The notes under the pieces: model-generated
The model's input: the letters and a program-made list of their open reading frames with translations, nothing else
Databases searched by the model: none
What the model was told of the DNA's origin: nothing
In this document: piece by piece, positions 14,135-22,508 of the stretch
Layout of the letters: every line of letters starts with the position of its first letter
Numbering within the stretch: position 1 is the first letter of the stretch
DNA from: a virus
Strand: one strand, 5' to 3'
Length of the DNA stretch: 27,120 nucleotides
Virus record (IMG/VR): IMGVR_UViG_3300029448_000340
Span: 1 to 27,120 of that record
Made by a program: the position numbers and the translations under genes

Positions 14135-16546
14135 TCATCCACATTTTGAATAGCCGCAATTGCGGCAAGTTAAGCAACCCTCAACATAAATAAGTCCATC
14201 GGCGCCGCACTCGGGGCAGATCTTGTCGCTTGCTGCCGATCCATCGGTGATGTAGTTTTTAAGAACCCTCGCGACACACTTGGCGAACGAGAACATGTCG
14301 CTGTCTCGGTCTTTTTGCATTTGTTCAACAACATATTGAATGTCTGCTCCATGTCGTAGCGAAAGTGAGATAAGGCGAGTAAAGGCTGCGTAGTTTGGAT
14401 TATCAAAGACTTTGACAAGATCCTTTACAACAATTGTATCACCATTCTTGCCAACTCGCAAGTCATAAACTGAATTCTTTGTTTTTCGAGGGTGCTTTAC
14501 AAGAATCCCTTCAGTATGCTTTGTAGGGATCTCAATTAAGTTTGATAGACCCCCCATAACTTCGTAAGGTTTGCCGTCAATCATGCCCACTAAAATAATC
14601 CACTTCTCTCCCTGAATAGTTGTATGATGAATGTTACAGGGCAATTCAGAGGGGCGTTTTACAGCCTGGTGTTGTGGGAAAGATTCTTTTTCTTCCTCGG
14701 TGTTTGTGACAAGGACGCCGGTACGCGAACCATCAACATAAACAGTGATGCCCTTTAATCCAAGTTTCCAGCCAAGTTGGTAAAGGCGAGAAACAACCTC
14801 TGGATTGGTGCCCTTGGGAAGATTAATTGTTGAGCTAATTGAGTGGTCAATATGCTTCTGAATTGCTGCCTGAATTTTTACTCGGTTTTCCCAGTCAATA
14901 GCGTCGGATTCCGTGAAAAAATCAGGAATCTCGTCGGTGTTATTAGCGTCAAGATAATCCCGAACATTATGGTGAAAAACTTCATATTCAGTCCATTTAT
15001 CACCCAAATCATCAATGAAATCGGCTTGTATATCTGTTTCGTTGTGAGACAGCTTACGGCGCCGAGTATAAGTGTTTCGGAAAACAGGCTCAATACCAGA
15101 TGAAGTCTGAGAGAGGATAGAAACAGAGCCGGTTGGCGCATTGGTCAAGATTGAGATATTCCGTCTTCCATGCTGAGCAATGAGTGCTTGCAGTTCCGGT
15201 GGGAGAGATTGGATAAAAGCGTTATTCTTCTCCTTTTCCCAATTAAATACTGGAAAAGCACCTCGCTCCTCGGATAAGCGGACGCTCTCTGTATAAGCGG
15301 CGATTTTAAAAGTTTCATAGATTTTATCAATCACTGACATCGCTTCTTTAGAGTCATAAGCTAAGTTAAGACATGCCAAAGCATCTGCCAAGCCATGTGT
15401 GCCTAAACCAGTTCGTCTTCCATTAACACAGGCAGTCTTCAGTTCCTCCCAAAGCTCGACTTCATCGGAGGTGTCACAGGCTTTAATAATATTATCAAGC
15501 TTTTCTATTTCAAGTTCCACTAAGTCATCAGATAGTCTCATAGCCTTTGCAACAGTTTCCGAAAATCTGGAAAAATTGAACTCCGTATTTTTTTGGAACT
15601 TTCGATCTACGAAGCTTTTTAGATTCACAGAAATCAATCGACACGAATCGTAAGCCGAGAGCGGGATTTCTCCGCAAGGATTGGTACAAATCGTCTTGAA
15701 GCCGTCATCGGCATATGCTTCGGCAGGGAGATATTTTTCAATATTACCCCACATCAAAAGTCCTGGCTCTGCTGTCTTGGTAGCTGATTCTACGATTTGC
15801 TGCCAGAGAGCGGCGGCTTCCACTTGTCTTGTGTATTTCGGGTTTTCTGAGTTAACAGGAAACCGAAGAGTAAATGTTCCATTGTTCTGTACTGCCTCCA
15901 TGAAGTCATCGCTAATTTTAACAGACACATTTGCACCCGTGACTTTGGTTAGATCGTGTTTCATGGTCACGAACTTCTCAATATCAGGATGGCGAATATC
16001 CATCGAAATCATAAGTGCGCCACGGCGTCCGTTCTGACCAATCATACGGCAAACATATGAATATAAGTCCGCAAACGACCAAGCACCTGTGGTGGTGCCT
16101 GCGGAATTATTAACGGGTGTGCCTTCGGGACGAAGCTCACTAAGATCAAGCCCTACGCCACAGCGTCTTTTAAATAGGTTGGCAAGAGATTTACCGGAAT
16201 CAAGAATTGAAGAAATATTATCGTCTGGGGAGGCAACGACCACACAATTGGAAAGTGAGACATTGACATGGTTGTTTCCAATACCCATCATAGGTGAGCC
16301 TTGAGGTACAATATATTCAAAATTCTTAATTAAATCAAATATTTGCTCCTCAGACAGAGCACTTTTGCCGCCAAACTTTGCCTCAATACGGGCAAACTCG
16401 GATGCGATGCGGTGGTGCATATCATCTGGTGTTTCCTCTAAAACCTTTCCACTCTGATCTTTCAAAGCATATTTTGTTAGCCATACATTTGACGCTAACT
16501 CATCACCACCGAAGTAGTCTTTTAATTTTCCCAATTTATTTCCCAT
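14135..16546 (-). CDS. nrdJ: Class II (adenosylcobalamin-dependent) ribonucleotide reductase
   Basis: An 803-aa catalytic subunit. C101 in SLSNC and C302 form the likely redox pair. The radical site is NPCGE at 289-293 (N289, C291, E293), with C302 eleven residues after C291, the spacing of class II enzymes. GTGLGTHGLADAL-type and APTGSVSILSQTSSGIEP motifs follow. The C-terminus carries CPEC, CRNC and a terminal YSKCG, used for zinc binding and thiol exchange. It makes deoxyribonucleotides without oxygen or a small subunit, but needs B12. The start at 16546 overlaps the helicase stop by 11 nt and has no well-spaced ribosome-binding site, so it is probably coupled to the helicase. Confidence 0.95.
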   Translation of the reverse strand: MGNKLGKLKDYFGGDELASNVWLTKYALKDQSGKVLEETPDDMHHRIASEFARIEAKFGGKSALSEEQIFDLIKNFEYIVPQGSPMMGIGNNHVNVSLSNCVVVASPDDNISSILDSGKSLANLFKRRCGVGLDLSELRPEGTPVNNSAGTTTGAWSFADLYSYVCRMIGQNGRRGALMISMDIRHPDIEKFVTMKHDLTKVTGANVSVKISDDFMEAVQNNGTFTLRFPVNSENPKYTRQVEAAALWQQIVESATKTAEPGLLMWGNIEKYLPAEAYADDGFKTICTNPCGEIPLSAYDSCRLISVNLKSFVDRKFQKNTEFNFSRFSETVAKAMRLSDDLVELEIEKLDNIIKACDTSDEVELWEELKTACVNGRRTGLGTHGLADALACLNLAYDSKEAMSVIDKIYETFKIAAYTESVRLSEERGAFPVFNWEKEKNNAFIQSLPPELQALIAQHGRRNISILTNAPTGSVSILSQTSSGIEPVFRNTYTRRRKLSHNETDIQADFIDDLGDKWTEYEVFHHNVRDYLDANNTDEIPDFFTESDAIDWENRVKIQAAIQKHIDHSISSTINLPKGTNPEVVSRLYQLGWKLGLKGITVYVDGSRTGVLVTNTEEEKESFPQHQAVKRPSELPCNIHHTTIQGEKWIILVGMIDGKPYEVMGGLSNLIEIPTKHTEGILVKHPRKTKNSVYDLRVGKNGDTIVVKDLVKVFDNPNYAAFTRLISLSLRHGADIQYVVEQMQKDRDSDMFSFAKCVARVLKNYITDGSAASDKICPECGADGLIYVEGCLTCRNCGYSKCG

Positions 16547-17900
16547 CCTTGAATTGTTTATATCTTTCTTTTAATTTCTCTGACTGCTGTTTCGCGGCAT
16601 TAACTTGAATTTCACCGATTGTTTCGCCCGTCGAAGGTAGCACATCAATCTTAACTCTGCTGAGATCCATTTTGGCTGGATAAACAAGCCCGTCTGGACC
16701 GAATCTGTTCTTGGCAACGAATAGCCGCCCTGTATTATTGTTCTTATCGTCAATTGTTCTGGATACTGAACAAATAAAGTCAGCAACAAAACATTTGCTG
16801 TATGCCTCGGAGATTGCCTCCAGGGTTACAACTTCTGCGTTTAGACCTGAACGATTAGTTTGAGATGCAGTCCAGACTGGGCATTTATTTTCTTGTGCTG
16901 TTGCTCGCAATTCTTCATAAATAGATTCCAAGTCGTGCCTCTTTTCTCTCGTAACAGTAACAGGTCTCAACAAGTCTCCATAGTCTACCAGAATCATGTC
17001 AACTTTTATATCTCTTTGTTTAAGTTTTTCCAGATGATTTTTAATTGTCTGGGTGCTGGCAGATTTTGTTGGGTACTCTTTAATAATTAGGCGCCCAGGT
17101 ACTTCCTGTACCTTTTCGTAAATCATTTCTTTAAAAGAATGCATCTCGGAAAGGGAGACGCCAGTAATACAGCTATCATAGCGAATACCAATACTGGTGT
17201 CTTGAAGCTCAAGTGTGTAATGTACAACCGTCTTTCCCTGTAAGAGTGCCTGTGCTCCAAGATGTACAAGCACCATGGACTTACCAGCACCTGTTGGTGC
17301 GATCACAACACCAAGCTCACCATTTCCAATACCGCCTCGGCAAAGCTGATCAATCTCATCCCACCCAGTGCTGACTGGATCACGGGCTTTTATCTCGAAA
17401 CGCTTTTCAAAATCTGCAACATAATCATAGCCAAAATCAGAATTACTGCCGAGTTTAACAGCATCGGTTATGACTTTTGCAACCTCATCATATGATGAAC
17501 TTTTCAGCAAACCCACGGACTTAATCATAGCCTCTTTTAGCGTTTGCTTGCGACAAAAGTCAAGCGACGTATTTTTGATGAAGTCTTCATCTCTTACATC
17601 AGTGTTATAAATTCGTGAAAAATAATCTCGGGTCTGCTTCTTTACCGCATCTGTTTCTTCTTCTAACCCAGTACGAAGAATCGTCAAAAGAATCTTAGCA
17701 GTTGGATGAACACTATATTCCTTTTTATAATCAAAAATCTTGCCGACGAATACCTGTAAATATTTTAGTTCAAAATAATCCGTCTCCAGCACCTCTTGGA
17801 TCTGGTCTGAAAAAGCCCTATCTTGCAGAATGAGGGCGGCAAGACCCTCTTGAAAAGATTTGCCGTATTTGCTAAAATTAGTATGCTCTTGCGAGTTCAA
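16536..17900 (-). CDS. DnaB/gp41-type replicative DNA helicase
   Basis: A 454-aa protein. The N-terminal 150 residues are helical as in the primase-binding domain. A RecA-like motor follows: STGWDEIDQLCRGGIGNGE (177-195), Walker A APTGAGKS (201-208), Walker B ILVDYGD (303-309), the sensor glutamine in ASQTNRSG (345-352) and KNRFGP (397-402) near the arginine finger. It would form a hexamer that unwinds the fork ahead of the polymerase. The start is TTG 17900 with AGGTG 5 nt upstream; there is no nearby in-frame ATG. It is first in the operon driven by promoter 17931-17958. A primase gene is not visible in the window. Confidence 0.93.
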   Translation of the reverse strand: MNSQEHTNFSKYGKSFQEGLAALILQDRAFSDQIQEVLETDYFELKYLQVFVGKIFDYKKEYSVHPTAKILLTILRTGLEEETDAVKKQTRDYFSRIYNTDVRDEDFIKNTSLDFCRKQTLKEAMIKSVGLLKSSSYDEVAKVITDAVKLGSNSDFGYDYVADFEKRFEIKARDPVSTGWDEIDQLCRGGIGNGELGVVIAPTGAGKSMVLVHLGAQALLQGKTVVHYTLELQDTSIGIRYDSCITGVSLSEMHSFKEMIYEKVQEVPGRLIIKEYPTKSASTQTIKNHLEKLKQRDIKVDMILVDYGDLLRPVTVTREKRHDLESIYEELRATAQENKCPVWTASQTNRSGLNAEVVTLEAISEAYSKCFVADFICSVSRTIDDKNNNTGRLFVAKNRFGPDGLVYPAKMDLSRVKIDVLPSTGETIGEIQVNAAKQQSEKLKERYKQFKDGK

Positions 17901-17930
17901 ATGTACACCTGAATATTATATTACATAGGT

Positions 17931-17958
17931 ATTATAACACAACTGGGTCGTGTGTCAA
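17931..17958 (-). promoter_or_regulatory. Consensus sigma-70 promoter of the helicase/RNR/polymerase operon
   Basis: On the minus strand, TTGACA (17958-17953) and TATAAT (17936-17931) match both consensus hexamers with a 16-nt spacer, 30 nt before the helicase TTG start. It begins 9 nt after the stop of the fiber-like gene. Confidence 0.92.
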
Positions 17959-17966
17959 ATAAATAA

Positions 17967-18719
17967 TTATTTATCTTCGTTCCACTCTTCTATAAACGAT
18001 TCGCCAGTAAGTTCTTCAAGTTTGCGAATCATCTTTTCCATATTAACACGAAACACCTTACCAGTTTTAACATTTTTTGAAAAATATTCCCACTCGCCCT
18101 GTTCGTTATGTGGTGAGATTTTTGTAACATTGCCCGCCTCGTCCCTAACAAACACTTCAGCCTCGTTTGCTAAATTGTTTTTGGAATAAACATGAGCATG
18201 ATCATCTAATGTTGATGGGTCGCTGCCTTGTTTTAGCACTATTCTATCTTGAATGTGGAGACTGCCAGTTATCATAACTTCTCCTGTGACATCAAGTGCC
18301 CCGTTTGCTGTTGTTGAGCCATGCGGCTGACTGATTCCCACTCTTTGGCTGGAGCCGTAAATTCTAATTGTGTTCTGATTGTTGGTTCTTAATATTATAT
18401 CTTTTGAGTTCTCGTTTTCAATAAAAAAATGCTCTGCACTATTAATCTGCATTGCAGCAGCGGCGCTGCCGTCTTTAAAAAAAGCGATTTCTTTTAGATT
18501 ATCAGCGTCTCGGGTGTGTAATACGAGTAACGATTGTGCCGAACCTGTAATCTCAAGAGAGCCTGTAATTGTTGCTCCGTAGTTATTAACAAGGAGTCGC
18601 TGGGTTCCTCCTGTTTCCAAACTAACCTGATCTTCCTCAAAATCAATTCCTGTGCCCGCATCTCCCTCGAACTCAATGTCTCCGAACTCGCGTCCACCCC
18701 TTGAAAATTTATAAGCCAT
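17967..18719 (-). CDS. Fiber-like structural protein, MAYKF family
   Basis: A 250-aa protein from ATG 18719; GGAGGG lies 6 nt upstream, and the TTG one codon earlier is not needed. The N-terminus MAYKFSRGG resembles that of the 825-aa protein (MAYKFQHGQ). The middle is rich in beta-strand-forming short phrases (ATITGSLEITGSA, DVTGEVMITGSLHIQ) seen in phage tail fibers and adhesins. The C-terminus, from about residue 190, is charged and helical and ends MIRKLEELTGESFIEEW, possibly a trimerising coiled coil. A virion surface role is likely. It stands alone after terminator 18748-18782, preceded by an ACTATTTAT element. Confidence 0.7.
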   Translation of the reverse strand: MAYKFSRGGREFGDIEFEGDAGTGIDFEEDQVSLETGGTQRLLVNNYGATITGSLEITGSAQSLLVLHTRDADNLKEIAFFKDGSAAAAMQINSAEHFFIENENSKDIILRTNNQNTIRIYGSSQRVGISQPHGSTTANGALDVTGEVMITGSLHIQDRIVLKQGSDPSTLDDHAHVYSKNNLANEAEVFVRDEAGNVTKISPHNEQGEWEYFSKNVKTGKVFRVNMEKMIRKLEELTGESFIEEWNEDK

Positions 18720-18734
18720 CAAAAACCCTCCAAC

Positions 18735-18743
18735 ATAAATAGT
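18735..18743 (-). promoter_or_regulatory. ACTATTTAT element after terminator, before fiber-like gene
   Basis: It lies directly between the T-run of the terminator at 18748-18782 and the GGAGGG ribosome-binding site of the gene at 18719. No other promoter-like sequence fits in the 29-nt gap, which makes this copy the strongest argument for promoter activity. Confidence 0.5.
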
Positions 18744-18747
18744 CTAC

Positions 18748-18782
18748 AAAAAAAAGGATGCCCCCCACAAGGAGGGGCACCC
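18748..18782 (-). terminator. Strong rho-independent terminator after long fiber gene
   Basis: On the minus strand, GGGTGCCCC pairs with GGGGCATCC across a short loop (nine pairs, one G-U), followed by eight T residues. It lies 35 nt after the stop of the 825-aa gene. Confidence 0.95.
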
Positions 18783-18817
18783 AGGAATATCCAAATAAAA
18801 TTGAATAAGAGTATGGT

Positions 18818-21295
18818 CTAGACGATACCCCAGTTGTTAGCAACAAGGTATACGAAACTCGCAGCAGCGTAGTCAGACTCAAGTTCGACAGAGGTAAGTC
18901 CGTCAATTGTGTGTGAACCAGCGCGTGCGACTGTAAGCTTTTCGCCGTCAGCCAAGTTACCAGCCTTGACAACAACAACATCACCAACAGATGGTGAGGC
19001 AGGAAGTGTCACGGACTTGGAAGCAGAGCCAGTCATATAGTTGTAACCTTCGACCAAGGCAGTGGTATTAACAGCGCCGTCAGTACGAATTGGAGTAACC
19101 TCTCCAGATTGAATGGAAAGAACACCCGCACTAGCGTTGAGACCAGAACCAGCGATTCCAGACACAAGGTCAGCAATGCTTTCTTTCTTAGAAAGGTTAG
19201 AGTCGTTAGCGTCAACAATAGCGATACTATCGTTAGCAACATCAACAGCGGCAGCAGTCAACTCGTTGAGGTCAAGAGCAAACTTGTTAGCACCATTTTT
19301 GATACCATCACCAGCAAGACCGGAAACGACATCAGCAACAGACTCTTTCTTCATCAAGTTATCATCAGCATCCAAGATGTAGAAGAAGTCAGCACCCTCT
19401 GCGATTGTTGCAGCAGCAACACCATCAAGGCGAACTGTACCAGCAGCGAGAAGATTACCAGAACCAGAAAGGTTTCCAGCAGTAATGTGCTTGTCAGCAT
19501 CAATGAAATCACTGTTATCAATTGCGAAAGAGTGAGCATTGACAGCAAGAGCGTCAATCTCTCCAGAGGAAGAAAGCTCACCAGCAATTTGAAGCGCTCC
19601 ATTAGCAAGTGTCAAGAGATCTGCATCTCCTGCGGTTCCAATGACACCACCTGTGTCGATTGTAAGACCGCGACCGGCAAGACCAGCAGAGCCTGAAACA
19701 GAACCAGCGGCTGCGCCGATGTTTCCGCCAGTTGCAGACAAACCAGTGCTAACTTGGGCAGCACCAGCAATGACAAGCGAGCCATTGTTAAGGGTCAAGA
19801 GATCTGTGTCTCCAGCAGTACCAATAACACCACCTGTGTCAATGCGAAGTCCTCGACCATCAAGTCTTTGAGAACCAGAGACAACACCTGCAACACTAAC
19901 TTTATTAGCGTCAAGTTGCACAAGGTCAGCATCAGCACTTGTACCAAGCTTTCCACCTTCGTCAATTGTTACTCCACGACCAGCAAGACCAGCAGAGCCT
20001 GAAACAGAACCAGCGGCTGCACCGATGTTTCCACCAGTTGCAGACAAGCCAGCGCTAACTTGGGCAGCACCAGCAACAACAAGTTGATCATTGTTAAGTG
20101 TCAGGAGGTCTGTATCTCCTGCGGTTCCAATAACACCACCTGTATCGATACGAAGACCGAATGCGTCAGAGCGAGCGGAACTCGAAAGGGAAGCAGCAGT
20201 AATGTTACGGAAGCCAGAAGCATCTTTATTAGCGTCTACGACAACAGCCTTAGAAGCAGCAACAGTACCAGCGGTAATGCCATCAATTTGCTCCAAATCA
20301 GCTTCAGCCATGCTTGCGTTTCCAATAACAAAAGCGCCTGTGGCGGTTACATTACGGAAACCAGTGATGTCTTTGTCGGAATCAACGATAACTGCTTTAC
20401 TGGCAGCAACTGTACCGGCTGTAATGCCGTCAAGTCCAGCAAGCTCGGTTTCGTTAATTGTAGTGCTACCAATTTTAATAGATTCAGCGCCAACCTCAAG
20501 TGTTGTACATTGAATTAAAGAAGCACTCATTGCGACAGAAGCAGTCAATTGACCAGTAACAAGAAGCGAGCCATTGTTAAGAGTCAAGAGATCGTTGTCT
20601 CCTGCGGTTCCGATGATACCAGAAGTATCAATGCGAAGTCCTCTAGCATCTGCTCGGGTAGAAGCAGAAAGAGCACCTGCGATGGCAACATTGTTAGCAG
20701 TCAGTGCGATGAGATCAGTATCAGTAGTAATACCAATCGATCCACCAACGTCGAGTGTAAGACCGCGACCAGCGAGTCCAGCAGAACCAGAAACAGAACC
20801 AGCGGCTGCGCCGATGTTTCCACCAGTTGCAGACAAGCCAGTGCTAACCTGAGCCGCACCAGCAATAACGAGTGAGCCGTTGTTAAGTGTCAAGAGATCA
20901 TTGTCTCCTGCGGTTCCGATGACACCGCCTGTGTCGATGCGAAGACCCATTGCGTCTACGCGAGCGGAAGCAGTAAGTGCGGAAGCTTGCCCTGCGGCGT
21001 TTACGAATTGTCCCTTACCTGCAACTGCGACTTGATTAGCAGTAAGTGTTAAGAGGTCGGTGTCAGTTGAAATACCAACTTTACCGCCAACGTCAAGAAC
21101 GAGATCTCGACCAGAAATGGACGTTGAACCAGAAATGGATGTCACATTACCAAGAGCGCGGGAAGAGTTAAGGATGGTGTTACCATCGTGCTTTAACTCG
21201 AATTCTCCAGAGCCATCATCTTTGATGTCAATGGAGCCCTCTTGATCTAATGCACCAGAAAGGATTGCTTGTCCATGTTGAAATTTATAAGCCAT
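18818..21295 (-). CDS. Long repetitive tail-fiber/adhesin-like protein
   Basis: An 825-aa protein, Gly, Ala, Ser and Asp rich with almost no Cys, typical of an extended beta-structured fiber. The N-terminus is MAYKFQHGQAILSG. The middle has three near-identical blocks of about 62 residues (GLRIDTGGVIGTAGD ... SGSAGLAGRG) plus partial copies, and two copies of LDGITAGTVAASKAV/IDGITAGTVAASKAV. The last 75 residues form a separate domain ending TIDGLTSVELESDYAA and VYLVANNWGIV, shared in outline with the end of the 212-aa protein at 21449. GGAG lies before the ATG. It probably mediates host binding or decorates the virion; no chaperone or cleavage site is evident. Confidence 0.85.
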   Translation of the reverse strand: MAYKFQHGQAILSGALDQEGSIDIKDDGSGEFELKHDGNTILNSSRALGNVTSISGSTSISGRDLVLDVGGKVGISTDTDLLTLTANQVAVAGKGQFVNAAGQASALTASARVDAMGLRIDTGGVIGTAGDNDLLTLNNGSLVIAGAAQVSTGLSATGGNIGAAAGSVSGSAGLAGRGLTLDVGGSIGITTDTDLIALTANNVAIAGALSASTRADARGLRIDTSGIIGTAGDNDLLTLNNGSLLVTGQLTASVAMSASLIQCTTLEVGAESIKIGSTTINETELAGLDGITAGTVAASKAVIVDSDKDITGFRNVTATGAFVIGNASMAEADLEQIDGITAGTVAASKAVVVDANKDASGFRNITAASLSSSARSDAFGLRIDTGGVIGTAGDTDLLTLNNDQLVVAGAAQVSAGLSATGGNIGAAAGSVSGSAGLAGRGVTIDEGGKLGTSADADLVQLDANKVSVAGVVSGSQRLDGRGLRIDTGGVIGTAGDTDLLTLNNGSLVIAGAAQVSTGLSATGGNIGAAAGSVSGSAGLAGRGLTIDTGGVIGTAGDADLLTLANGALQIAGELSSSGEIDALAVNAHSFAIDNSDFIDADKHITAGNLSGSGNLLAAGTVRLDGVAAATIAEGADFFYILDADDNLMKKESVADVVSGLAGDGIKNGANKFALDLNELTAAAVDVANDSIAIVDANDSNLSKKESIADLVSGIAGSGLNASAGVLSIQSGEVTPIRTDGAVNTTALVEGYNYMTGSASKSVTLPASPSVGDVVVVKAGNLADGEKLTVARAGSHTIDGLTSVELESDYAAASFVYLVANNWGIV
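19666..19852 (-). repeat. Fiber repeat, copy 3 (C-terminal)
   Basis: A 187-bp in-frame repeat encoding the RIDTGG ... SGLAGRG block. It differs from the copies at 19972 and 20761 mainly at third codon positions. Confidence 0.9.
19972..20158 (-). repeat. Fiber repeat, copy 2
   Basis: The same 187-bp block. It carries NNDQLVVAG and VSAGLSA where the other two copies have NNGSLVIAG and VSTGLSA. Confidence 0.9.
20761..20947 (-). repeat. Fiber repeat, copy 1 (N-terminal)
   Basis: The same 187-bp block and the first in protein order. Spacing between copies is unequal, so this is not one simple tandem array. Confidence 0.9.
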
Positions 21296-21448
21296 ATTTT
21301 GTTTATCTCCTATAGTTTAAAATATGTGGACGCAGGTTTCCACACGCAGACGCACCACTAGTGTGCATCCGAAATGTGTTAGCCCCATCCACTCGTATAT
21401 AGGAGAGGTTGTCGTCAATTTACAAAATATTTTAAATTTAATTAAAGA
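21296..21448 (-). other. Structured leader/intergenic region before long fiber gene
   Basis: 153 bp without a gene. The minus strand carries two adjacent stem-loops. GATGCAC pairs with GTGCGTC (21369-21349, 7-nt loop), and GTGGA pairs with TCCAC (21343-21326). Then AAACTATAGGAGA leads into the start at 21295. The higher-coordinate half is AT rich. No clear sigma-70 promoter was found; TTGACG near 21411 has no well-spaced -10. A structured 5' leader or an RNA-processing site is possible. Confidence 0.5.
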
Positions 21449-22087
21449 CTAGAAAATAAAATATTTGCTCACACCATCTGTGTACATGTGGATTGCGGCA
21501 TAAGATGATTCTAATCTAATCTCAGCCTTTCCATCAATTGTTTGCCCACCCACTGTAGGACGAATAATAACATTGTTTGCTGGGGCGACACCGCCCTCAT
21601 CTTTAAAAACCCAAGTCTGACCCTCGGTTGCTGTTGAGGCATCTGGGAGTAAAATTGTAAATGAACCTGCACTAGTATCTGCTGCTACAAGGTAATCAGT
21701 TGTCGTTAGTGTGTAATTACTGGTTCTTACAAAACGCTTGTGAATTAAACCGCCACTTAATTCAGAAATTCCCTCAACATTAAGAATGAGCGAATTTGGA
21801 TTACTACCACTAAAAACAACACTACTGGTTGCAAGTTGTTCACCGCCAGCCGATTGAGAGAAGATACCGCCACCTGTGCCTGCTGCGGGGGAACTGGCAG
21901 TGTAGGTATTGAAGTCAGTTCTCGGTGTAAAACTGGTTGCGGCACTGGCAGTGTAAGTGTTAAGCTCCACTTTGGTTGAGAACTGGGTCGCTGCACTAGC
22001 CGTGTAAGTATTAAATTCATCTCTTTGTGGAAAATCTCTCTCCAAGGATCTTAGATACCCTCTTGGTAACTTGCCACCGAAACCCAT
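21449..22087 (-). CDS. Fiber-like structural protein with NTYTAS repeats
   Basis: A 212-aa protein starting MGFGGKLPRGYLRSLERDF. Three phrases of the type NTYTASAAT (about 26-66) form a short repeat. A Gly/Ser region and a C-terminal domain of about 95 residues follow (from KRFVRTSNYTL). That domain contains LPDASTATEGQTWVFKDEGG and ends TIDGKAEIRLESSYAA, the same closing pattern as the 825-aa protein. Such C-terminal domains are common in phage fibers and in proteins attached to the capsid or neck. GGAG lies 7 nt before the ATG, and its ATG shares one base with the upstream stop (TAATG). A virion role is inferred. Confidence 0.7.
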   Translation of the reverse strand: MGFGGKLPRGYLRSLERDFPQRDEFNTYTASAATQFSTKVELNTYTASAATSFTPRTDFNTYTASSPAAGTGGGIFSQSAGGEQLATSSVVFSGSNPNSLILNVEGISELSGGLIHKRFVRTSNYTLTTTDYLVAADTSAGSFTILLPDASTATEGQTWVFKDEGGVAPANNVIIRPTVGGQTIDGKAEIRLESSYAAIHMYTDGVSKYFIF

Positions 22088-22506
22088 TACCCTACTCCCA
22101 AGGAGCCTGACCAGTTATGCTCTAATTGATTAGAGTGAATGCCGGTCATACCTGCAATAACAGAGGCTGAAGATGACACGGCTGTGTGTGCCATCAAATA
22201 AAGACGACTGACCTTATAATCTGCTGTGAAGTTTTCATCGTTAAAAAGTACGATATAGTTTGTACCCTTTACGCCATTTTCAGAAAAGCCTACACGCAGA
22301 GGGGCATCATCTAAATCAACCGAGACTTCGTTTTTTATAACAATAAATTTTGATACTCTATCAAAATTAATTTGCAACACAACTGGACTGCTGGCAAAGT
22401 CAGGTCCAGGGTTGATATCAAGCGAGGCTGTAGCGTAAGGGCTCGAACTAACTTGGAACGAGCCTACGTTGTGTAATCCCGACTGATATGAATTAAACGT
22501 TGCCAT
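22087..22506 (-). CDS. Small structural-like protein
   Basis: A 139-aa protein starting MATFNSYQSGLHNVGSFQVSSSPYATA. It is Ser, Val and Asn rich with alternating hydrophobics, as in beta-sandwich virion proteins. There is no Cys, signal peptide or catalytic motif. AAGGAA lies before the ATG, and it starts 2 nt after the stop of the nucleotidyltransferase-like gene. Its stop is fused to the next start (TAATG), linking it to the fiber-like gene that follows. A head, neck or fiber accessory protein is the best guess. Confidence 0.65.
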   Translation of the reverse strand: MATFNSYQSGLHNVGSFQVSSSPYATASLDINPGPDFASSPVVLQINFDRVSKFIVIKNEVSVDLDDAPLRVGFSENGVKGTNYIVLFNDENFTADYKVSRLYLMAHTAVSSSASVIAGMTGIHSNQLEHNWSGSLGVG

Positions 22507-22508
22507 TA

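Noticed and set aside
14092-14142. Longer start for the GroES-like protein at 14142
   Set aside because: The extra 17 residues precede the first GroES strand and overlap the reductase stop; AAGGA supports 14091.
16912-16925. Another CTATTTATG match inside the helicase gene
   Set aside because: It encodes Ser-Ile-Tyr-Glu in frame, is far from any start codon and lacks the A-rich flank, so it is likely chance.
19109-20875. Several plus-strand open frames opposite the fiber gene
   Set aside because: The fiber's repetitive, biased codon use creates open antisense frames; they repeat as the fiber repeats and lack start signals.
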